A stretch of 9,193 bases of DNA. Origin: Propionibacteriaceae bacterium (lineage in GTDB: Bacteria > Actinomycetota > Actinomycetes > Propionibacteriales > Propionibacteriaceae). Location of the stretch: contig JAISGZ010000239.1 in NCBI GenBank assembly GCA_031262845.1, positions 1 to 9,193 on the forward strand, in the 5' to 3' direction. The notes under the pieces were generated by a model. The model searched no databases. It saw only the letters and a list, made by a program, of their open reading frames with translations, and was not told the DNA's origin. The translations under genes and the position numbers were made by a program. This document shows positions 1 to 6,700 of the stretch, in pieces. How positions within the stretch are numbered: position 1 is the first letter of the stretch; the number at the start of each line of letters is the position of its first letter.

Positions 1-1
1 G

Positions 2-97
2 CTGGCGGCCAGTGCCCCCGAAGTTCTCCACTTGGCGGAAGCGGCCGAAGCTCACCGGCCGGATGGACCGGCCACGAGTCAGGAGACGGCGTCATGA
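2..97 (+). CDS. 3' end of upstream gene, probably LivG (5' truncated)
   Basis: The frame starting at base 2 stays open to TGA at 95-97 and gives a 31-residue C-terminus beginning LAASAPEVLHLAEAAEAH. Its stop overlaps the livF start in an ATGA junction, the usual sign of translational coupling within an operon. In Liv operons the gene before livF is normally livG, whose C-terminus carries an APEEV-like stretch, so APEVL here is compatible with LivG. The last residues (PDGPATSQETAS) are a polar tail not typical of LivG. No ATPase motif lies inside the window, so the family assignment rests on context. It could also be another Liv component. Confidence 0.5.
   Translation: MAASAPEVLHLAEAAEAHRPDGPATSQETAS
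81..85 (+). promoter_or_regulatory. Ribosome binding site of livF
   Basis: AGGAG lies 8 bases before the ATG at 94, inside the coding end of the upstream gene. It supports this ATG as the livF start and translation coupled to the upstream gene. Confidence 0.75.
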
Positions 98-804
98 GTT
101 GGCTCGAACTCGATCAAGTCGACGTCCACTACGGCCGGGTCCAGGCCTTACGCCAGGCCAGTTTGCACGTCGAAGCCGGTGAAATCGTCGCCCTGCTAGG
201 CAATAACGGAGCTGGTAAATCGACCACCCTCAACCTTATCTCCGGCTTCGTCCGGCCTAGCCAAGGCCGTTTGACCTGGGAAGAGCGGGATATCAGCGGC
301 CTGAAACCGCACCAGTTGGTCGGCCAGGGCATCGTTCAAGTGCCCGAGGGCCGGCGGATTTTCTCGACCATGAGTGTCCAGGACAATCTCCTGCTCGGCG
401 CCTACCTGGTGAAAAACCCGGCCGTCATCCGCCAGCGGCTCGACCAGGTCTACGACTTCATGCCCCGGCTGAAGGAACGCCGCCACCAGGAAGGCGGCAC
501 CTTATCCGGCGGTGAGCAGCAGATGCTGGCGATCGGCCGGGCGCTGGTGGCCGGGCCACGACTGTTGCTACTCGACGAGCCGTCGATGGGTTTGGCGCCC
601 CTATTGGTGGCCCAGATCATGCGCCTGATCGCGGCCGTCAACGAGACCGGCACGACCGTTTTCGTGGTCGAACAGAACGCCAAGGCCGCCCTCAAAATCG
701 CCCACCGGGCCTACGTCCTCGACACCGGCCGCGTGACTCTGTCGGGTGGCGCGGCCGAACTGGCGGCCGATCCCCGAGTGGTCGAGGCTTATCTCGGTGC
801 CTAA
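94..804 (+). CDS. livF: Branched-chain amino-acid ABC transporter ATPase LivF
   Basis: This 236-residue protein is one of two cytoplasmic ATPases that power a LivFGHMJ-type importer of branched-chain amino acids (or related amides). Visible motifs are Walker A GNNGAGKST (36-44), the LivF-typical VPEGRRIF stretch (83-90) in place of a standard Q-loop, signature LSGGEQQ (137-143), Walker B LLLLDEP (157-163), and VEQN (192-195) where most ABC proteins have the switch histidine. VEQN is characteristic of LivF; LivG normally has EHD. The C-terminus ends EAYLGA, also typical. Length is normal for the family. The start is set by the SD at 81-85 and the ATGA overlap with the preceding gene. It is the last gene of its operon, since a 276-nt gap follows. 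Substrate specificity cannot be read from the ATPase. Confidence 0.93.
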   Translation: MSWLELDQVDVHYGRVQALRQASLHVEAGEIVALLGNNGAGKSTTLNLISGFVRPSQGRLTWEERDISGLKPHQLVGQGIVQVPEGRRIFSTMSVQDNLLLGAYLVKNPAVIRQRLDQVYDFMPRLKERRHQEGGTLSGGEQQMLAIGRALVAGPRLLLLDEPSMGLAPLLVAQIMRLIAAVNETGTTVFVVEQNAKAALKIAHRAYVLDTGRVTLSGGAAELAADPRVVEAYLGA

Positions 805-827
805 CCTGACTACTTCTGACCTGGGTC

Positions 828-873
828 CTTGAGGCTGAACGCCCTACCTACTTGAGGCTGGGCGCCCCACCTG
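828..873 (+). repeat. Tandem 23-nt duplication downstream of livF
   Basis: Two adjacent 23-nt units (828-850 and 851-873), both starting CTTGAGGCTG, match at 19 of 23 positions. They lie 24 bases after the livF stop and are not in a gene. The second unit contains a short GC hairpin (TGGG-CGC-CCCA, 859-869, with flanking AGG/CCT). Function is unknown; it could be a remnant or part of the 3' end of the liv transcript. Confidence 0.6.
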
Positions 874-891
874 ACGGGACATTTCGCGCAA

Positions 892-911
892 CCGCTGGAG
901 CCCACCAGCGG
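892..911 (+). terminator. GC-rich hairpin, candidate terminator of the liv operon
   Basis: CCGCTGG (892-898) and CCAGCGG (905-911) form a perfect 7-bp stem around a 6-nt loop, 87 bases after the livF stop. There is no T-run after it, so it is not a canonical intrinsic terminator, but high-GC Gram-positive bacteria often have stem-only terminators. It may instead act on the downstream glgX transcript. Confidence 0.35.
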
Positions 912-926
912 GCTGCGAAAAGGCCG

Positions 927-948
927 CTCGTCGCCCACTCGTCGCCCG
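927..948 (+). repeat. Tandem 11-nt repeat in the livF-glgX gap
   Basis: CTCGTCGCCCA (927-937) is followed directly by CTCGTCGCCCG (938-948), 10 of 11 identical. It lies upstream of the region where a glgX promoter is expected, so paired protein binding is conceivable, but a chance duplication is equally possible. Confidence 0.5.
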
Positions 949-1022
949 TTTGGCGGTCGTGGCCACGGAACTGAATGTCCCACCGAGGTGGTGAATAAGT
1001 CGCCGCTGGCGCGACAGGGCGC

Positions 1023-1028
1023 TAGTGT
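1023..1028 (+). promoter_or_regulatory. Possible -10 element for glgX
   Basis: TAGTGT fits the TANNNT pattern of actinobacterial -10 boxes and would give a leader of about 45 nt before the glgX start. No convincing -35 hexamer is seen at the expected spacing, so this is only a candidate. Confidence 0.2.
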
Positions 1029-1065
1029 GACCTGTACCGCCACCGTTCAAACACTGAGCATCGTC

Positions 1066-1074
1066 GAGGAGGAA
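1066..1074 (+). promoter_or_regulatory. Strong ribosome binding site that sets the glgX start
   Basis: GAGGAGGAA ends 6 bases before GTG at 1081 (core GGAGG 1068-1072, spacing 8). The reading frame is open further upstream to GTG codons at 988 and 991, but those have no well-spaced SD. The extra 31 residues they would add do not resemble the GlgX N-terminus. The start is therefore placed at 1081. Confidence 0.8.
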
Positions 1075-1080
1075 GCCTTC

Positions 1081-3513
1081 GTGAGTTCGACTGACCACCC
1101 AGCCAAACCACTCTTGCCGCCACCCCCGGATGATGTCGAATTGGGCGCTCATTTGCGGGCTGACGGGGCTCATTTCGCCCTCTGGGCACCGCGGGCCACC
1201 CGCGTTGAATTGGCCTTGCTCGACGATGAACTGCATCAGAACAATGTCGACCTGACACTGGGAGATGGCGGTGTCTGGTCGGTTCAGGTTCCAGGTTTAG
1301 CCGAAGAACAGCTCTACGGCTTCCGAGTTCACGGCCCCTGGAACCCGGATCAAGGTCAGCGTTTCAACCCCGCCCGGCTGTTGCTCGACCCCTACGCGCG
1401 GGCGATTGCGTCCGGGGTTGATTACTCCGGTCCGATTCACGACCACACCTCGGAATCCGACTATGTGCCCGATGCGACCGATTCGTCGGCGGCCGTGCCG
1501 TTGTCGGTGCTGGTGGCGCCAAGCGATCCACCCCTCCCTCTGGCCAAGCCGATTGATCCTAGTCAGCGCGTGATCTGCGAGGCTCACGTGCGCGGCTACA
1601 CCCGTAATCACCCGCTCGTGCCCGACCATCTGCGCGGGACCTATCTCGGCTTGTCGTATCCGGCGGTCATCGAGCATCTCCTCAATATCGGCGTCACGAC
1701 GATCGAACTGTTGCCGATCCACCATCACATTTCGGAACCCTTCGTCGTCAGTTCCGGGCTGACGAACTATTGGGGCTACAACACGCTCGGTTTCTTCGCT
1801 CCCCACGCTCACTACGCCGCCCAAGGCACGACCGGGGCTCAGGTCAGCGAGTTCAAACACATGGTGTCGCAGTTCCACGAGGCCGGGATCGAAGTTTTCC
1901 TCGACGTCGTCTACAACCACACCGGCGAGGGCAGTCACGAAGGCCCGACGTTGGCTTTCCGCGGCCTCGATCACGCCGGCTACTACCGGCTGACCGACGA
2001 TTTGCGCAATGACTACGACGTCACGGGTTGCGGTAACTCGGTCGACACCTCGCAGCCGGGCGTTCGCCGTCTGATTCTCGACTCGTTGCGTTACTGGCGC
2101 CAAGAGATGGGGGTCGATGGTTTCCGCTTCGACTTGGCCACCGAGTTGATCCGAACGGCCGAACACCACGTCGATCACCACCACGCCTTGAAACACGAAT
2201 TCGCCACCGACCCGGTGATTCAGCAAGTGGCTCTGATCGCCGAACCGTGGGATATCGGCCCCTACGGTTATCAACTCGGCAACTGGGGTCCCGGTTGGGG
2301 TGAGTGGAACGGCCGCTATCGCGATCACCTGCGCGACTACTGGCGCTCGGCCGTGCCCGGTGTCCAAGAACTGGCGACCCGCCTGTCGGGCTCACCCGAT
2401 TTGTTTGCCGATGACGGGCGGACGGCCCAGTCGTCGATCAATTTCGTCACCGCCCACGATGGCTTCACACTCCGCGACTTGGTGTCCTACAACGGCAAAC
2501 ACAACGAAGCCAACCGGGAATCAAACCGCGACGGGACGGATGACAACCGGTCCTGGAACTGTGGCGCCGAGGGTGAAACCGACGATCCCGCCATCATCGC
2601 GTTGCGCCAACGCCAAGCCCGGAATTTCTTGACCACCTTGCTGCTGTCGCACGGCACGCCGATGATCACGGCCGGTGACGAGATGGGCCGAACCCAAGAT
2701 GGTAATAACAATGCTTATTGCCAAGATTCGCCGATTTCGTGGACTGACTGGGACAGCGCTTCGATCTGGGAATCGCTGATTGATTACAGCCACCAGTTGG
2801 CCAAGTTGCGGGAGGCTCATCCGGCCTTGCGGCCGACGGCTTTCTTGACGGCCGACGAGGTCACCGATGCCGACGGTCTGGGGTTGGGGCGACCGCAGTT
2901 GGCTTGGCTCAACGGTTACGACGGCCCAATGAAGGAATCGGATTGGCACGACGGCGGCCGCCGCTTGCTCGGTATGTTCTGTTCGACGCCTGAAGAGACG
3001 TTCCTGATCTGGTTCTACTCCGCGCCTGATCCCCTGCCGATCACCTTGCCTGGCCAGCCCTGGGGCGATTTCTACCACCTGCGGCTCCACACCGCGGCCG
3101 AAGATGAGCTACCACCGCTCGGCGCCCGGCTCGAACCCGGTCAAACCATCACCTTGCCCGGCCGCGTGGTGGTCGTTATGGAGGTCGGCTACCAGCCTCC
3201 GAGCGAATCGGAACCTGAGGCTGAGACTGAGTTACCGGCCCGATCGGAGACTGAGTCACCAGCCGAGTCGAAGACTGAGGACGGAACTGAGCCACTGGCC
3301 GTTTCGGTGACTGAAGATGAACCTGAGCCACCAGCCGAGTCGGTGAATGAGGACGAACCTCAGCCAATAGCCGATTCGGTCCCTGAGGATGAATCTGAAT
3401 CACCAGCCGAGTCGGTGACCGAGGACGAACCTGAGCCACCGGCCGAGTCGGAACCTGAGTTGGAGACTGCGGACGAGGATGAGACTGGGGATGAGAATCC
3501 CTCAGCGCTCTGA
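1081..3513 (+). CDS. glgX: Glycogen debranching enzyme GlgX (isoamylase type) with acidic repeat tail
   Basis: GlgX hydrolyses alpha-1,6 branch linkages of glycogen or limit dextrin in the cytoplasm. The 810-residue protein (from GTG 1081) has an N-terminal CBM48-like domain (about 20-115; FALWAPRATRVEL, then YGFRVHGPWNPDQGQRFNP), followed by a GH13 barrel. The four GH13 regions are present: DVVYNH (275-280), GFRFD with nucleophile D351, AEPWD with acid/base E388, and TAHDG with D460. GlgX/isoamylase hallmarks follow (YNGKHNEANRE, then GDEMGRTQDGNNNAYCQD). The enzyme proper ends near residue 704. The last 106 residues are an acidic Pro/Glu/Ser repeat tail with no aromatic residues, not part of ordinary GlgX (about 700 residues). 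A six-His cluster (362-372) lies just after the nucleophile strand. It precedes glgE by 188 nt and could be cotranscribed or separately expressed. The alternative name TreX describes the same family. Confidence 0.93.
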   Translation: MSSTDHPAKPLLPPPPDDVELGAHLRADGAHFALWAPRATRVELALLDDELHQNNVDLTLGDGGVWSVQVPGLAEEQLYGFRVHGPWNPDQGQRFNPARLLLDPYARAIASGVDYSGPIHDHTSESDYVPDATDSSAAVPLSVLVAPSDPPLPLAKPIDPSQRVICEAHVRGYTRNHPLVPDHLRGTYLGLSYPAVIEHLLNIGVTTIELLPIHHHISEPFVVSSGLTNYWGYNTLGFFAPHAHYAAQGTTGAQVSEFKHMVSQFHEAGIEVFLDVVYNHTGEGSHEGPTLAFRGLDHAGYYRLTDDLRNDYDVTGCGNSVDTSQPGVRRLILDSLRYWRQEMGVDGFRFDLATELIRTAEHHVDHHHALKHEFATDPVIQQVALIAEPWDIGPYGYQLGNWGPGWGEWNGRYRDHLRDYWRSAVPGVQELATRLSGSPDLFADDGRTAQSSINFVTAHDGFTLRDLVSYNGKHNEANRESNRDGTDDNRSWNCGAEGETDDPAIIALRQRQARNFLTTLLLSHGTPMITAGDEMGRTQDGNNNAYCQDSPISWTDWDSASIWESLIDYSHQLAKLREAHPALRPTAFLTADEVTDADGLGLGRPQLAWLNGYDGPMKESDWHDGGRRLLGMFCSTPEETFLIWFYSAPDPLPITLPGQPWGDFYHLRLHTAAEDELPPLGARLEPGQTITLPGRVVVVMEVGYQPPSESEPEAETELPARSETESPAESKTEDGTEPLAVSVTEDEPEPPAESVNEDEPQPIADSVPEDESESPAESVTEDEPEPPAESEPELETADEDETGDENPSAL
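3256..3471 (+). repeat. Six 36-nt units coding the acidic tail of GlgX
   Basis: Six consecutive 12-codon units (3256, 3292, 3328, 3364, 3400 and 3436 onward) follow the pattern P-x-A-E-S-V-x-E-D-E-P-E, for example PPAESVNEDEPQ and SPAESVTEDEPE. The first and last units are the most divergent. The phase is kept at codon level, so the tail probably grew by in-frame duplication. The product is strongly negative, without Trp, Tyr, Phe or Cys, and is expected to be disordered. Confidence 0.85.
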
Positions 3514-3514
3514 T

Positions 3515-3536
3515 CGGACGGGTGGTCACCTGTCCG
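3515..3536 (+). terminator. Hairpin immediately after the glgX stop
   Basis: CGGACGGGT (3515-3523) pairs with ACCTGTCCG (3528-3536): a 9-bp stem with one G-T wobble and a GGTC loop, starting one base after the TGA. Outer bases GATCGG/CCGATC (3512-3517, 3538-3543) offer an alternative pairing. There is no T-tract. It may be a stem-only terminator, an mRNA 3'-end stabiliser, or a partial stop between glgX and glgE. Confidence 0.45.
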
Positions 3537-3664
3537 ACCGATCGAGACGGCAGCGGTTAGGTGTGACCCTCCAGCGGCCGAACTTGCCGCGGAAGCTCAC
3601 CGATTCACCCGGTGGTCCAAAATGACCGACTTCCCCGGCCAATTTCTGGCGCGTCCCACTCGGG

Positions 3665-3695
3665 TACCCTCAACTGAAGTCCCAGTCGCTAAGTT
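3665..3695 (+). promoter_or_regulatory. Possible promoter region of glgE-glgB
   Basis: Two TANNNT-like hexamers lie here: TACCCT (3665-3670), which would give a leader of about 25 nt, and TAAGTT (3690-3695), which lies exactly at -12 to -7 if transcription began at the ATG 3702. The second would make glgE leaderless, matching the absence of an SD before that ATG. No good -35 box is seen for either. Confidence 0.2.
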
Positions 3696-3701
3696 TGGTC
3701 T

Positions 3702-6700
3702 ATGAGCAGTGGCCAACCTGGAACCGGCGGTGTGACAACACCGTCGTCCCATCGGCCACCTGCTTTCACAGCTGATCCCCCACGCCCGCCCGGTCCGACG
3801 TTGTCAGCCGCTCTCGAAGCCCAAGCCGCCGCCCGTGGTCTGCCCCTGACACCAGTCAGCGTCCCGACCCCCAGTGTCGCTCCCGCGTCGGGCCGCGGTC
3901 TCAGCCACGCCGACTTCCTACCGCCTGCAGCAGCGACCACGACGACGGCCTGGCCGCCCACCTGGGAGTCGGTCGGTCCCGATATTCGAATCCCGCCGGC
4001 GGCTTCCGTCTTGGCCCGCATTCTCGACACGATGTCGGCCGAGCGCGCGATCTACGAAGCCATCGCCGAAGAGTCGCCGGCCGCTGACGATTCCGCTGAA
4101 GCTGTTGTCCAGGAAACCTCGGCTCTCGCCGACGCCTCGCCCTTGACCACGCTGTCGACCCCGGCGGCCGACGCAGTTGAGGTGACTGAGCCGGCTGCGT
4201 GGGACGCTCAGCCCTCGGCCTCCCCGAGCGCGCTGCCAGCGGTAACGCCGATTATCAAATTGACACCTGAAGGGCCGGTGCCCAGTTTGGTGCCGGTGCC
4301 CGATCGGATCCTGGAAGCCGCCCGGGCTCTTGCCACCCCACCGGTGCCCCCACCGCCGTCGCCAGCCCCGGTAACCAGCCATGAACCTTGGCTCAAGAGC
4401 AGAACTCCTAGCCAAGACCCTGAAGCGCCGCCTCCAGCGGCGGTGCCAGACCGTGAATCTGGGCCCGAGGCCCCTAGCCAAAATCGTGACACGACCCCTC
4501 CAAGACCGGCGACAGACCGTGACTCTGAGTTCGGGACTCCAAACCAAGATCGTGAATCGCCGCTTCCCACCCCGGCCGCCGACCACGAACCCCCGGCCGA
4601 GTCAACCCAACCGACCACTTCCCACGTGGTAGCGAACGACTTCGTCGGCGCCGTCGAGACGCCGACGGAAATTGTGTTCGGCCCCAGCGATTGGACGCAT
4701 TTCGGTCAACGGCCCGTACCGCTGCGGCCCAACGCCCCACAACCGATCCGACCCCGTTCACAGCCGTCCTACTACCCCAGTCTGCGCTGGCCCGGTTTGG
4801 ACGACGGCTCGCTGGTGGCGGCCGACTGGGATGACTTGGCGGCCCCAGCAACCGACTTGCCCAGCCCAGACACCGAAGCTGGGCCGACGGCTGCCAGCGG
4901 CCCCACCAATTTGGCCGGCCAGGAACCCGAACCACCAAGCCCGGTTCTTCAGGAAGTCGAAACCACCGCTCTGGTCGATGACCTGGTGGCGGCGGCCATC
5001 GACGAAGTCACCTCAGACACCTCACCAGAGGTGGCATCGGTTGGTGACACCGCTGCACCCACCACGACCGCTCCTGACGATCAGTTCAACCTCGCTGAGC
5101 CAGCTGACGACCAGGTCAGCGTGGCATCACCAACCGCAACCTCAACTTCGACGGACCCTCTTGATCATTCGCTCTACGAGGTGGCACCACTGTCTGAGGT
5201 CGTGGAAGCCGCCCGTCAACGTTTGCTGGCACAAGGCGTCGCGACGGCCCAACCGGCCTCACCGCCAACTACATCGCGAGCCCGTGACCTCGTGTCATCG
5301 GCCGCGCCGCAAAGTTCTGAACCAGCCGCTGATGCTGAACCCGGCGGAGCAGCCAAGTTGGAGACTGAACCCGGCGGAGCAGCCAAGTTGGAGACTGAAC
5401 CCGGCGGAGTAGCCAAGTTGGAGACTGAACCCGGCGGAGTAGCCGATCCTGAAGGAGTAGCTAAGCCCGACGGAGTAACTGAGCCTGACGGGGTAACTGA
5501 GACCGAGACGGAAATAATCTCCGCTAACTCAGAAGACGAGTTCGACGAATCAGAGACCGCGACTGACAAAGTTACCGAGTCAGTTGAATCAGAGACCAAG
5601 CCCGACGAAGTCACCGAGTCTGAAGCCGCATCAAGGGTGTCAATCGAAACCGAGCCAGACCTATCAGAAACCAAGCCAGACGAAGTTTCTGAGCTCGGAC
5701 CATCAGAGGCCAAGCCGGACGACGTTACCGAACCTGAAACCGCATCGACCGAGTCAGTCGAACCTGAGACCGGGTCCGACGAGAAAGCCGAGTCGAACGA
5801 GACAACCGAGCCCGAAACCGAAACCAGCCACACAGCCGAAGCACCCACATCGGCTGACACCGTCACGCCGCCAGCCGAAACTGCGACGACCATTAGCTCC
5901 TCATCAACTGACGTATCCACAACAGAAACGCCCGCCGCCGCCGAACCGCCTACTGACACCGACACCGACACCGACACTGACACCGACGAATTATCTGACA
6001 ACACCGCCGAACCAAGCGATGCCACCGACGAATCGTCTGATGGCACCGCTGAACCAGGCGCTGACACCGACGAATCGTCTGATGACACCACCGAATTACC
6101 CGTTTTCACCGTCCCCGCCACCGAGCAACCGACTGATGATGTGCCCCATCAGGACGACGGTAAGTGGACTCATTGGGAGCCCATTTTCACCTCGACCAGC
6201 CCCGCCACACCGGTGTTGACAACGGTCACGCCGGTGTCCGCACCAACGTCATCTGGCTCCAGTTGGCTGGCCACCACCGCGACCTCGCCCATGAGCCCGG
6301 CATCTCCGGCCGATCCGCCGCCCGCGGCCTCGCCCACCAGCCCAGCGTCACCGGCCGATCCGCCCCCCGCGGCCGTGTCCACCAGCCCAATGCCCCCGGC
6401 CGACTTACAACCACCGCTGTCGGGCACAGCCCCGGAAAGTCTGGTCCCACCCCCGGTCCCAGTGGCCACGACAGTTGCGGCGGCGACCGCGGGCGGCTAC
6501 CACACGGCTGCCTTGCCGGTCTGGAAACTCAGCCACCCCGACCCGGTGCGCCCCGACCAAGTCAGCCCGATCACCACGCCGACCCTAGACATCGACTTTC
6601 ACGACACCGCCGACTTAGCCGCCCTGATCAAAGATTCTCCGCTCCTCCGTCGTCCCACCAATCCAGCCGAAGGCGAGACCATCGTGCCTAACCAAGAACC

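Noticed and set aside
988..1080. Upstream-extended glgX start at GTG 988 or 991
   Set aside because: No well-spaced SD and 31 extra residues unlike GlgX; GTG 1081 has GAGGAGG at ideal spacing.
1297..2367. Long antisense open frame (356 codons) inside glgX
   Set aside because: It lies opposite the conserved GH13 core and its translation shows no recognisable motif. Such antisense frames are expected in high-GC coding DNA.
5337..5498. Regular short repeats that could be mistaken for a CRISPR array
   Set aside because: Units are directly adjacent with no unique spacers, keep codon phase and lie inside a long open reading frame; no cas genes are present.
5216..6121. Antisense open frame coding Ser/Val-rich repeats (SVSVSVSV)
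   Set aside because: It is the mirror of the Asp-Thr and Glu-rich repeats of the glgE extension; no start signal or independent evidence.
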